From NCBI RefSeq assembly GCF_000981585.1, contig NZ_LN831776.1, positions 4,633,187 through 4,697,186 on the forward strand: 64,000 bases of DNA, read 5' to 3'. The notes beneath the pieces were generated by a model, which made no database searches, had not been told where the DNA came from, and saw only the letters and a program-made list of their open reading frames with translations. Source of the stretch: Paenibacillus riograndensis SBR5 (GTDB lineage Bacteria; Bacillota; Bacilli; Paenibacillales; Paenibacillaceae). The stretch's first letter is position 1. Every line of letters starts with the position of its first letter. Position numbers and translations under genes: made by a program. Shown piece by piece: positions 1-8,201 of this stretch.

Positions 1-276
1 GAACGGGCCCATGTGTTTGTCTACGAGAACCACTATGCACTCAGTGAGTTCACACCGCAGCAGGAAGAGGTCGCCGGAATCGTCCAGGCCCGCTTCGCAG
101 ACTTCCGCAGCTTCATCACTGGAGGCAGCAGCAAGCTTCATGTAGAAGGCTTCCGGGTCGAGGGTGACGGTGAACGAATCGTGCTGGATGAGCAGGTGGA
201 GTTCTCTCAGTTGGTTCCGCATGAGCGTGAGTATTATATGCGGGTGATTGAGGGTATTGAGGTGCTGTATGGCTGA
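1..276 (+). CDS. NUDIX hydrolase, C-terminal part (cut by window start)
   Basis: The reading frame is open from the first base and ends in TGA at 274-276, so only the C-terminal 91 residues are present. The visible part reads like the end of a NUDIX hydrolase: an HVFVYE strand, then a QQEEVAG stretch typical of the segment after the Nudix box, and a short helical tail with VPHEREYY. The catalytic Nudix box itself would lie upstream of the window. Substrate cannot be told from this fragment. It is followed by a 51-bp tandem array, with no gene on the same strand nearby. The family call is moderate; any narrower call would be a guess. Confidence 0.6.
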   Translation, partial: ERAHVFVYENHYALSEFTPQQEEVAGIVQARFADFRSFITGGSSKLHVEGFRVEGDGERIVLDEQVEFSQLVPHEREYYMRVIEGIEVLYG

Positions 277-348
277 TGCTATGCAAGGCATTCCGGGCCG
301 GCCGCCCAGAGGGGGAGCGTAATCAGCCTAAATGCCTAACTTGAGCGC

Positions 349-603
349 AATGTGGTCGGTTTTTCGATTACATTTGGTCCAGATGCCTTCGCCACATCAA
401 ATGTGGTCGGTTTTTCGATTACATTTGGTCCAGATGCCCTCACCACATCAAATGTGGTCGGTTTTTCGATTACATTTGGTCCAGATGCCCTCGCCACACC
501 AAATGTGGTCGGTTTTTCGACTACATTTGCTCCTCACGCCCCGCACCAGCTCAATGTGATCGGTTTTTCGATTACATTTGGACCACGCGCGCCTACACAA
601 CCA
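349..603. repeat. Tandem array, five 51-bp units
   Basis: The motif AATGTGGTCGG recurs at exactly 349, 400, 451, 502 and 553, a period of 51 bp. The first three units are almost identical and the last two are diverged. Each unit carries CAAATGT and ACATTTG arms around TCGGTTTTTCGATT, so each can fold into a hairpin. The junctions form a second dyad (CCACAT/ATGTGG). Because 51 is a multiple of three, the array is open in two plus frames, but the encoded low-complexity peptides have no convincing start signals. It fills most of the gap between the NUDIX fragment and the end of the beta-galactosidase gene. Confidence 0.95.
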
Positions 604-609
604 TAAACG

Positions 610-650
610 CAGCGCAGCGACCCTCCTATAACAGGAGAATCGCTGCGCTG
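610..650 (-). terminator. Hairpin terminator after the beta-galactosidase gene
   Basis: An 11-bp perfect stem (CAGCGCAGCGA with TCGCTGCGCTG) encloses a loop that itself contains CTCCT/AGGAG. It lies 35 bp past the stop of the minus-strand GH42 gene. The U-tract is weak in both directions, so termination efficiency is uncertain. Confidence 0.6.
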
Positions 651-684
651 TTTAAGTTATATACTTTTTAAAATCTGCTTCGCC

Positions 685-2763
685 TTACGCCTTAACTGCC
701 CCGCGCTTCAGAATCGCCAGCCCGTTCACCGCCAGCTTCAGCTCGCTTGGTGCCGCTGCGCCGGATTCCACATCGGTGTATTCCCGGCCGTCCAGCGTCA
801 CTACCTGCTCGGCACCGCTGAAATTCTGCACGAATACATAGTCATGTTCGCCGTCGGTACGCAGTTGAGCGGTTACCCCTACAGGAAGCTCGCTGTTCAG
901 GGTGCGGCTGATCCGCTCCTTGCCGGCAATCGCTGCGTACAGATCCACATAGAATTGCAGATCCTTCACACGGGTTGCCAGATGATACGCCTTACCCGCC
1001 CCCAGCTTGTTCACGGTGAGTGCCGGACGTCCGGCGTAGAAGTCGCTGCGGTAATGGCCCAGCGCCTCAGCACCCTCCAGATGGATCAATTCAGCGATCT
1101 CATGCGCATCGTATTCGCCGCTCAGCTTCAGGCTGTTGCCCGGGTCCATGACCAGGCCGTTCAGATCGCGGCTGTGCAGCCCCTCGGTCTCCTCAGCCCA
1201 GATACCCAGCGTTCTGCGCAGCGGTCCGGGGAAGCCGCCCAAATGGCAGAGATCCGTCTCCCCGACCACACCCGACCAGTAGGTTCCCAGAAAGGTGCCG
1301 CCCTGTTCGACATACTTCTCAATCCGTTTGCCGTTGTCTTCGCTGATCAGGTACAGCATTGGTGCGATCACCAGCTTGTAGGCGGAGAAGTCTTCCTCCG
1401 AACCGATAATATCGACCGGAATGCCCAGCTCCCACAGCGCCTGATAATGCTGAAGCACCGTTTCTTCATATTTCAGGCCGGAGTTGCGAATCCCCTGGGC
1501 ATCCTTAATCGCCCAGCGGTTGTCCCAATCATATATAATGGCGGTCTGCACAGGTGTAGTTGTGCCTACTACGTCTTGCAGCTCTGCTAGGGTACGGCCG
1601 ACTTCGGCAACATCGCGGAAGACACGGGTTTCGGCGTGGCCGCTGTGGTCAATTACAGCACCGTGAAATTTCTCGCTGGAGCCGCGGCTTTTGCGCCATT
1701 GGAAATACTGTACAGAGTCCGAGCCGTGGGCAACCGCCTGCAGCGAAGACAGCTTGTGCATACCGGGCCGCTTCAGCTTGCTGACCGACTGCCAGTTCGT
1801 AAGCGAAGGCGTGCTTTCCATGAGCAGGAACGGCTTGTGCTTAAAGGTGCGGTACATATCATGGTGCATCGCCGTCCAGGCCGCGAGCCGGGCATCGTCA
1901 TTATCTTCGGTATATCCCCAATCCGGATAGGCGTCCCAGGAGACAACATCGAGGATTTTGGCCAGCTTGCGGTAATCTACGCCGTCAATATTGTGCATGT
2001 TGGTGGTTACCGGCAGCTCGGGGTTATACTCACGAACAGAATCAATCTCATGCTGGCAGAAGTCAATCATCGATTCGCTTACAAAGCGGCGCCAGTCCAG
2101 ATTCAGGCCGTGAACCTGCGTTTCTCCATGCGGGGCCGGGGACTCTACTTGATTCCATGAGGTGTACGTATGGCTCCAGAACGTCGCCCACCAGGCATGG
2201 TTCATTTCATCCAGGCTGTTGTTATATTTCACCTTCAGCCAGTCCCTGAAGCTCGCTTGACATAGATCACAGTGGCATTCACCGCCGTATTCATTCGAGA
2301 TATGCCAGCCGATGACAGCCGGATGATTCGCATACCGTTCAGCCAGCTTGCCGTTCAGCAGAGCTGTCTTCTCCCGGTACACCGGCGAAGTGTAGCAGTG
2401 GTTGTGCCGGACGCCGTGCAAATTGCGCACACGGTTTCTTTCTACCCGGAGCACTTCCGGATATTTCTCTGACATCCAGGCGGGACGCGCTCCGCTCGGG
2501 GTAGCCAGAAAAGCATAAATTCCGTTCTCAGCGAAGGTATTGAGAACGCTGTCCAGCCAATCAAAGGTGAATACACCTTCCTCCGGCTCCAGCGATACCC
2601 AGGAAAAGATGCCAACAGACATTACATTGCAATTAGCCAGCTTCATCATGCGGATGTCCTCACGCAGCACTTCAGGATATTTCAGCCATTGCTCGGGATT
2701 ATAATCGGCTCCATGCAGCATGACCGGAAGCTTGCTGCTGACCGGGGATAATTTCATATTCAT
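685..2763 (-). CDS. Beta-galactosidase, glycoside hydrolase family 42
   Basis: A cytoplasmic GH42 enzyme expected to release terminal beta-galactose from oligosaccharides. Numbered from the upstream Met at 2775, the acid/base Glu is E162 in HISNEYGG and the nucleophile is E320 in LLMESTPS. The family zinc cluster is complete: C127 (NHCYTSP) and C167, C169, C172 (CHCDLC). About 690 residues is normal for the family (TIM barrel, trimerisation domain, beta-rich C-terminus). No signal peptide is seen. I place the start at the fifth codon (2763) because AAAGGA lies 11 bases before that ATG, whereas the ATG at 2775 overlaps the ribosome site. It is divergent from an AraC regulator, its probable controller. 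Natural substrate, lactose or plant galactan fragments, is not determined by sequence. Confidence 0.92.
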   Translation of the reverse strand: MNMKLSPVSSKLPVMLHGADYNPEQWLKYPEVLREDIRMMKLANCNVMSVGIFSWVSLEPEEGVFTFDWLDSVLNTFAENGIYAFLATPSGARPAWMSEKYPEVLRVERNRVRNLHGVRHNHCYTSPVYREKTALLNGKLAERYANHPAVIGWHISNEYGGECHCDLCQASFRDWLKVKYNNSLDEMNHAWWATFWSHTYTSWNQVESPAPHGETQVHGLNLDWRRFVSESMIDFCQHEIDSVREYNPELPVTTNMHNIDGVDYRKLAKILDVVSWDAYPDWGYTEDNDDARLAAWTAMHHDMYRTFKHKPFLLMESTPSLTNWQSVSKLKRPGMHKLSSLQAVAHGSDSVQYFQWRKSRGSSEKFHGAVIDHSGHAETRVFRDVAEVGRTLAELQDVVGTTTPVQTAIIYDWDNRWAIKDAQGIRNSGLKYEETVLQHYQALWELGIPVDIIGSEEDFSAYKLVIAPMLYLISEDNGKRIEKYVEQGGTFLGTYWSGVVGETDLCHLGGFPGPLRRTLGIWAEETEGLHSRDLNGLVMDPGNSLKLSGEYDAHEIAELIHLEGAEALGHYRSDFYAGRPALTVNKLGAGKAYHLATRVKDLQFYVDLYAAIAGKERISRTLNSELPVGVTAQLRTDGEHDYVFVQNFSGAEQVVTLDGREYTDVESGAAAPSELKLAVNGLAILKRGAVKA

Positions 2764-2902
2764 TGGTAGGTTCATCCTTTCGGTAGGTTGTCCATGTCCA
2801 GATGGGATTATTCTCTGATATGATGTGAGGACAAGCCCTGTCTATTTCATGAATCATTCTTTATACTGTATATAATATAGGATAAAAACATTCAAGCAGT
2901 AG

Positions 2903-2914
2903 GAGTATATACTC
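2903..2914. promoter_or_regulatory. 12-bp palindrome between GH42 and AraC genes
   Basis: GAGTATATACTC is a perfect palindrome in the divergent intergenic region, 37 bp before the AraC start. A TATAAT-like box lies about 30 bp further upstream. It could be an operator; AraC proteins more often bind direct repeats, so assignment is tentative. Confidence 0.35.
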
Positions 2915-2950
2915 GCTTTACTAGCACAAAATGAATACGAGGTGACCATC

Positions 2951-3811
2951 ATGCTCCCCTTCTCGCTAATTGAAATGCCGCGCGACCCGGACCGTTTCCC
3001 CTTGTACCCCTATTCGGTCGGCCGGCACAACCAGTACCATCATGTCCGCCCCGGCGGTTTTCCCGTATACCAGATCTTTCTGATCCGCAGCGGAAAAGGC
3101 TTGTTTCGGGACCTTGAGACGGGTGCGGAAACGGTACTTGAACCCGGTATGGCTTTTGCTTATCCGCCGGACCGGGGCCATGAATATTACCCGCTGTCCC
3201 TGGAGCCCTGGCATGTGGGCTTCATCGGCTTCCACGGGGACCTCTCCCAGGGGCTGCTGGAAGGAATCGGCATGCAGCCTGCCGCCCCTCCCTTGCGCCC
3301 GGAGCGCTTCGAGGAGTGCTGGGAACAGGTGGGCACCATCTGGCACACTGTGAACCAGCAGGCCAGCCGCCAGGATGAACAGGTGATGCAGGAGTTGTCT
3401 GTAGCGCTCTACCGGCTGCTGCTGCTGCTTCGCCGCAGTGTTTCTGACACCGGCCCCTCTGGACGGCTGGAGCTGGAGAACGTACGCAATGAGGCTTTGC
3501 AAAAGGCGGTAAGCCTGATCAATGAGCATTTTACCGAACCGCTGCTGGTCTCTAATCTTGCCGCCGCCGTAGGCTATTCCGTACAGCACTTTCAACGGCT
3601 GTTCCTGCAGGAATACGGGATTACCCCGCACAGATATTTACAGAATCTCCGCCTGGAGCGCGCACTGCAATTAATCCGCGAGAATGCCGATATACCCGTA
3701 CAGGAGATCGCGCTGAATCTCGGCATGGAGACCAATTATTTTATCCGTGTCTTTCGGAATACGTATGGTTGTACACCGGGTACGATGCGCAAGCGGCTGC
3801 ATGAATACTAG
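2951..3811 (+). CDS. AraC-family transcriptional regulator
   Basis: A DNA-binding regulator of 286 residues. The N-terminal half looks like an AraC cupin-type sensor domain (RPGGFPVYQIFLIRSGKG, then LEPGMAFAYPPDRGHEYYP). The C-terminal 100 residues hold the two helix-turn-helix motifs, with SNLAAAVGYSVQHFQRLFLQ and QEIALNLGMETNYFIRVFR followed by GCTPGTMRKR. The start is the ATG at 2951, preceded by GAGGTG at six bases; the in-frame GTG at 2942 is part of that ribosome site. Divergent placement next to the GH42 beta-galactosidase suggests that it senses a sugar and controls that gene, which is inference. Confidence 0.9.
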   Translation: MLPFSLIEMPRDPDRFPLYPYSVGRHNQYHHVRPGGFPVYQIFLIRSGKGLFRDLETGAETVLEPGMAFAYPPDRGHEYYPLSLEPWHVGFIGFHGDLSQGLLEGIGMQPAAPPLRPERFEECWEQVGTIWHTVNQQASRQDEQVMQELSVALYRLLLLLRRSVSDTGPSGRLELENVRNEALQKAVSLINEHFTEPLLVSNLAAAVGYSVQHFQRLFLQEYGITPHRYLQNLRLERALQLIRENADIPVQEIALNLGMETNYFIRVFRNTYGCTPGTMRKRLHEY

Positions 3812-3920
3812 ACAGAGATACCAAGTTGTGACGCTGTGAATTAACGGAGTACGCGTTCAAGAAGATTACGTTTATCCAGCGGACACACAAAGACAATACA
3901 CTAACAAGGTGGTAGAAGCT

Positions 3921-5903
3921 GTGGAGATTTTTGAATTCATCTTACTCATGCTGGCGGCAATCGCGTTATCCAATTTGCTGAACCGGTTTATCCCATCCGT
4001 TTCCGTCCCTATTATTCAGATTGCGCTTGGGGTTGGGATTACCTATCTGCCGCTGCATTTTGAATTAAGGCTGAACCCTGAGCTGTTTTTACTGTTGTTT
4101 ATCGCTCCCCTGCTGTTCAACGACGGGCGCCATTCAGACAAAGAGGCGCTGTGGAGCCTGAAGAAACCCATTCTTTTATTAGCGCTGGGCCTGGTATTTA
4201 TGACGGTAGCCATCCTGGGCTTCTTTCTGAATTGGCTGCTTCCTGTGATTCCGCTGGCTGCGGCTTTTGCGCTGGCTGCGGCACTCGCTCCTACCGATGC
4301 TATAGCCGTTGGCGCCTTGGAGGAGAAAATCCAAATCCCCCACCAAACGATGAAAATCCTGGAGGGAGAATCACTGATCAACGATGCTTCGGGGCTGGTA
4401 TCCTTTCAGTTTGCTGCCGCAGCGATGGTAACCGGCGCTTTCTCCTTGCGTTCGGCTAGTTTGAGTTTTGTAGGAATATCTATCGGAGGCATTGTGCTCG
4501 GGCTTTTGCTGACCCTTGTGAAATATGTATTTGTGAAGTGGCTGCGCAGATTGGGCATGGAGAATGTTACGCTGCATATGCTGATTGAGGTCTTAACCCC
4601 CTTCGCAGTGTTTCTGGCGGCTGAGGAGCTTGGAGTCAATGGAATTCTGGCAGCAGTCAGCGCGGGCATCGCCCACTCCTTTGGCTATAAAAAATTAGAC
4701 CCCGAGGTTGCCAGACTGAATATTGTTTCCAAAAGCACCTGGTCCGTCATCATTTATGTTCTGAATGGACTGGTTTTCCTGCTGCTCGGCACACAGCTCC
4801 CGGAGATTATCCGGACCATCTGGAGCAGTTCCAGCCTTGGACATGCCCAGGTGATCAGCTACACGCTGGTGTTGACGCTTGCAGTGCTGACCCTGCGCTT
4901 TATCTGGGTTCTCTTCATGAAGTTTCCTGGAAGCAATGAACAGATGCCTGCCCGGGGGCATAAAATCAGAAACGCGCTCATCCTGAGTCTGTCCGGTGTG
5001 CGCGGAACGATCACGCTGGCAAGCACCTTGTCGCTGCCGTTTCTCCTTGATAACGGGAACCCGTTTCCGGAGCGGGATCTGATTATTTTTCTGGCGGCGG
5101 GCGTCATTCTCTGGACCTTGCTGGCGGCGAACTACCTGCTGCCTCTTCTGATCAAAAATGAAGCGGATTCCGAAAACGACGAATCCCACATTGAAATCGA
5201 AATCCTTCGCAATGTTGTGATTGCGTTAAGTGAACAGACAAATGACGAGAACAGAGCGGCCATCAGCAAAATTATCAATACGTACAATTCGCGGATCCGC
5301 AAGCTGAAAAAGGAAGAAGCTGCTGACAGGTTCCAGCGCCCATTGATTATCCAGACGCTCAAATGGCAAAGAGAGGACATCCTCCAGGCGATCCAAAACA
5401 AAGAAGTGAACCCCTTCATGGCATACCGCTATTTGCATAGACTCAATAGAACGCTGTACCGGTTCACCAAAGATGAACAATACAGAACAGACCTGCTGGT
5501 GCTCCGGCAATGGATGGAAGTATCCGGCATCCTGCAGCAGGCCAGATTAACCTTTCAGGAGAGACGGGCAGCCGTAGATGCCTTCCGGATTCGCAGCCTC
5601 CACTATGTTATTGTGCAATTAAAGAACATGCTGCCGTCAGCGGGAGCCGAAATTGAGGATGTCAGCTCTTTGCTGCTGCGTTATGAACGGATGCTCAGCA
5701 GATATACACGAAATGAAGCTGAGCCTTCGGCCAAAGAGGACTTCGATTCAACTCTGGATGAACTGGCCCGGGTGGGCATCCAATTGGAGAGAGACCAGAT
5801 TCAGCACATGTTCGAATCCGGCAAGCTGTCAAGGGCAGGTATGAAGGGGATGAAAAGCAACCTGCTGCTGATGGAGCATGACCTCCGGGAATTAACCCTT
5901 TGA
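3921..5903 (+). CDS. CPA1-family Na+(K+)/H+ antiporter
   Basis: An integral membrane antiporter of the monovalent cation:proton antiporter-1 (NhaP/NhaK-like) family. About 12 hydrophobic segments fill residues 1-410. Family signatures are present: LAPTDAIAV with the ion-binding acidic residue, GESLINDASG, and SGVRGTITLA. A long hydrophilic C-terminal tail of roughly 240 residues follows, as in bacterial NhaP-like proteins where it regulates activity. The start is GTG 3921, eight bases after AAGGTGG; the GTG at 3909 overlaps that site. It stands alone and is followed by a hairpin at 5983-6024. Likely role is pH and sodium homeostasis; exact cation preference is unknown. Confidence 0.88.
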   Translation: MEIFEFILLMLAAIALSNLLNRFIPSVSVPIIQIALGVGITYLPLHFELRLNPELFLLLFIAPLLFNDGRHSDKEALWSLKKPILLLALGLVFMTVAILGFFLNWLLPVIPLAAAFALAAALAPTDAIAVGALEEKIQIPHQTMKILEGESLINDASGLVSFQFAAAAMVTGAFSLRSASLSFVGISIGGIVLGLLLTLVKYVFVKWLRRLGMENVTLHMLIEVLTPFAVFLAAEELGVNGILAAVSAGIAHSFGYKKLDPEVARLNIVSKSTWSVIIYVLNGLVFLLLGTQLPEIIRTIWSSSSLGHAQVISYTLVLTLAVLTLRFIWVLFMKFPGSNEQMPARGHKIRNALILSLSGVRGTITLASTLSLPFLLDNGNPFPERDLIIFLAAGVILWTLLAANYLLPLLIKNEADSENDESHIEIEILRNVVIALSEQTNDENRAAISKIINTYNSRIRKLKKEEAADRFQRPLIIQTLKWQREDILQAIQNKEVNPFMAYRYLHRLNRTLYRFTKDEQYRTDLLVLRQWMEVSGILQQARLTFQERRAAVDAFRIRSLHYVIVQLKNMLPSAGAEIEDVSSLLLRYERMLSRYTRNEAEPSAKEDFDSTLDELARVGIQLERDQIQHMFESGKLSRAGMKGMKSNLLLMEHDLRELTL

Positions 5904-5982
5904 GCGGGCCGGGCTAATTGCCTGCCTAAGCGGTCCGCAGGAGGAAATCAGCAGTGGCGGATAGATTGCCTGCCTGAAGAAC

Positions 5983-6024
5983 AAAACGGCTGTGACGTCC
6001 CCTACGGACAGTGCAGCCGTCTTG
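5983..6024 (+). terminator. Hairpin after the antiporter gene, copy 1 of a repeated cassette
   Basis: ACGGCTG at 5986 pairs with CAGCCGT at 6014, followed by CTTGTATTT. It sits 80 bp past the antiporter stop and may terminate its transcript. The same cassette with an extra GGTCCC/GGGACC inner stem occurs at 48302-48345. Confidence 0.55.
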
Positions 6025-6053
6025 TATTTCAGTCTAGGGTTATTTTTCGATTT

Positions 6054-6240
6054 TGGGATTGGCCGTGACTATAGAGAATGTTTGGTCTTCCGCCCGCTGC
6101 TCATCTGCAGATTTCTTGATTGTTTACCGCTGTCGCGGTTGAAATCCGCAGACAAAGGCGGACCTTACCACTCTGTAAGCATCCAAACTTCTCCTCCGCC
6201 ACTTTCCCCTTTATTTTTAGTATTTCAAGTTCAATCTATA
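6054..6240. repeat. Truncated copy of the MITE-like dispersed element
   Basis: This stretch aligns along its whole length with the interior and right end of the element at 26549-26766. Shared blocks include AGAGAATGTTTGG / GGAGAATGTTTGG, CTGCAGATTTCTTGATT, GAAATCCGCAGACAAAGGCGGAC, TCCAAACTTC and a right end ending TCTATA. The left terminal repeat is missing. The arms CTGCAGATTTC and GAAATCCGCAG enclose a smaller ACCGC/GCGGT hairpin. The 558-bp gap from 5904 to 6461 holds only this, two hairpin cassettes and the terminator at 6378. Confidence 0.85.
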
Positions 6241-6266
6241 GCGCTTGCGAAGAAGCCGGATGCTCC

Positions 6267-6290
6267 AACAACGGTATTTCTGCCGTTGTT
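6267..6290. repeat. AACAACGG hairpin cassette, copy 1
   Basis: AACAACGG and CCGTTGTT form a perfect 8-bp stem around TATTTCTG. A diverged copy with the same TTTCTGCC centre occurs at 11001-11023. Confidence 0.6.
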
Positions 6291-6377
6291 CGCTACAAAT
6301 TTGTCCAAAGGTGTTTATCCCCAAATTTTTGCACATTTTATCCATAAGCGGAAGCAATCATAGTTTCCTATACAACT

Positions 6378-6436
6378 AAAAAAACAGCTGCCAGCCCTGG
6401 ACCTCATCCTCAAGTCGAGGCCGCAGCTGTTTTTTA
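6378..6436 (-). terminator. Terminator of the ABC exporter operon
   Basis: ACAGCTGC (6384-6391) pairs with GCAGCTGT (6423-6430), flanked by an A-run on the left and a T-run on the right. It can therefore act on the minus-strand exporter transcript ending at 6462 and on plus-strand readthrough. Confidence 0.85.
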
Positions 6437-6461
6437 ATGCTTTTCCTCTATGTCTAACTAA

Positions 6462-8201
6462 TTACACTGCCGCGAATTGGCTGTTATACAGCCGGGCGTA
6501 ATGGCCGCCGCGTTGCAGCAGCTCCTCATGGGTGCCGCTCTCGACGATATCGCCGTCTTTCATATAGAGAATGACGTCTGCCTCGCGAATCGTGGACAGC
6601 CGGTGGGCAATCACGAAGCTGGTGCGGCCGGAGATCATCGCCAGAAAAGCCTTCTGGATACGGGCTTCTGTCAGCGTGTCGATACTGCTGGTCGCTTCGT
6701 CCAGGATCAGCATGGGCGGATCGGCAAGCATGACACGGGCGATGGTGAGCAATTGCTTCTGCCCCTGGGACAGATTATCCCCTGAACCGGATATTTTGGT
6801 GGCATAACCTTCGGGCAGCCGCTTGATGAAGCTGTGGGCATTCGCAGCCTTGGCGGCAGCAATCACTTCTTCCTCAGCCGCCTCCGGCTTGCCGTAAGCG
6901 ATATTGTCGCGGATCGTTCCCCCATACAGCCAGGTATCCTGCAGCACCATTCCAAAATTGCGGCGCAGGCTGTCGCGGGTAATCGCCCTGATATCGGTAC
7001 CGTCCAGCTTGATGCTGCCGCTGTCCACATCATAGAAACGCATCAGCAGGTTGACCAGTGTAGTTTTCCCGGCCCCCGTCTGCCCGACGATGGCCACCCG
7101 TGTGCCCGGTTTCACCTCCAGGCTGAAATTTCTGATCAGCGGGCGCTCTGGCGAATAGGCAAAGCTCACATTGTCAAATTGGATCGTCCCTTGGCTTATC
7201 CCCAACACGCGTGCGTCTTCAGCATCCTGGGTTTCCGGGGGCAGATCCAGAATCGCAAAAATCCGCTGGGCCGAAGCCGTTGCCGATTGAAGCTGGGTGA
7301 TGACACCGGTAATTTCATTGAACGGCTTGGCGAACAGGTTCGAATAGATCAGGAAGCTGGAAAGGTCCCCGACTGTAAAATGCCCCCCGATAACCAGAGC
7401 GCTGCCGATCATGGCAATCACAGAAAAAGTAATATTGTTCACCAGCCGTGTACTGGGATTGGACAACGAACCGTAGAATTGGGCTTTGACACCGGTCTGG
7501 TACAGCTCATTATTCCGTCCGGAGAACTCCGCGAAGCTGTGGTCTTCATAACGGAAGGCTTGCACTACCTTCTGGCCGCCGACGATTTCCTCCACGTATC
7601 CGTTAAGTCCGCCGAGAATTCTGGCCTGCTCGCGGAAGAGCTTCTGGGATCGAGTAGTTATGAACCGTGCGACATAAAAGGCGGCCGGTGCCGACAGCAG
7701 CACAACCAGCGTCATCACCGGACTGATGTAGAGCATCAGACCGATCGCTCCGGCAATGGTCACCACTCCGGTAAGCAGGGTAGAAAAACCTTGCAGCAAT
7801 CCGTCCGAGACCGCATCCATGTCGTTCACGAACCGGGATATGCTGTCTCCCTGCGGATGGTTGTCATGGAACTTCAGCGGCAGCACGTTCAGCTTGTCGA
7901 ACAGCTCGCGCCGCAAATCATAGACTGTCCGGTAGGCGATCCGGTTGGTGTAGTAAGTCAGCAGCCAGCCGAAAAAGCTGCCGGCGATATAGACCGCAGC
8001 CAGAATCAGCAGCAGCCGGAGGACCTGATCAAAGTCCACTTGTCCCAGACCGGCCATCTGATCGACTGTCCGTCCGATTAGAAGCGGCCCGATCAGGCTG
8101 GCGACTACGCTCAGTATGGCACAGAACACAGCGGCAATGGCAATGCCCCGGTGTTGTTTGGTATATACTATAATTCTTTTCCAGGTTGCTCCGGCATTCA
8201 T
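6462..8201 (-). CDS. ABC exporter half-transporter, catalytically competent partner
   Basis: A fused permease-ATPase of 579 residues: six-helix exporter domain (about 1-320), then an ATPase domain with Walker A GQTGAGKTTL, signature LSQGQKQ and Walker B MLILDEATSSID with the catalytic Glu. Its start codon overlaps the stop of the preceding gene by four bases (ATGA), so the two are translationally coupled and almost certainly form a heterodimer of the YfiB/YfiC or YheI/YheH type. Such pairs export drugs, peptides or lipids; the substrate here is unknown. A divergent LysR gene lies upstream of the pair and may regulate it. Confidence 0.9.
   Translation of the reverse strand: MNAGATWKRIIVYTKQHRGIAIAAVFCAILSVVASLIGPLLIGRTVDQMAGLGQVDFDQVLRLLLILAAVYIAGSFFGWLLTYYTNRIAYRTVYDLRRELFDKLNVLPLKFHDNHPQGDSISRFVNDMDAVSDGLLQGFSTLLTGVVTIAGAIGLMLYISPVMTLVVLLSAPAAFYVARFITTRSQKLFREQARILGGLNGYVEEIVGGQKVVQAFRYEDHSFAEFSGRNNELYQTGVKAQFYGSLSNPSTRLVNNITFSVIAMIGSALVIGGHFTVGDLSSFLIYSNLFAKPFNEITGVITQLQSATASAQRIFAILDLPPETQDAEDARVLGISQGTIQFDNVSFAYSPERPLIRNFSLEVKPGTRVAIVGQTGAGKTTLVNLLMRFYDVDSGSIKLDGTDIRAITRDSLRRNFGMVLQDTWLYGGTIRDNIAYGKPEAAEEEVIAAAKAANAHSFIKRLPEGYATKISGSGDNLSQGQKQLLTIARVMLADPPMLILDEATSSIDTLTEARIQKAFLAMISGRTSFVIAHRLSTIREADVILYMKDGDIVESGTHEELLQRGGHYARLYNSQFAAV

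Noticed and set aside
332..606. Two overlapping plus-strand frames giving repetitive peptides across the 51-bp array
   Set aside because: They follow from a repeat length divisible by three, lack ribosome sites, and resemble no protein.
6834..8081. Long plus-strand frame antisense to the ABC exporter
   Set aside because: Shadow of a high-GC third-position gene; the minus strand encodes all ABC motifs.
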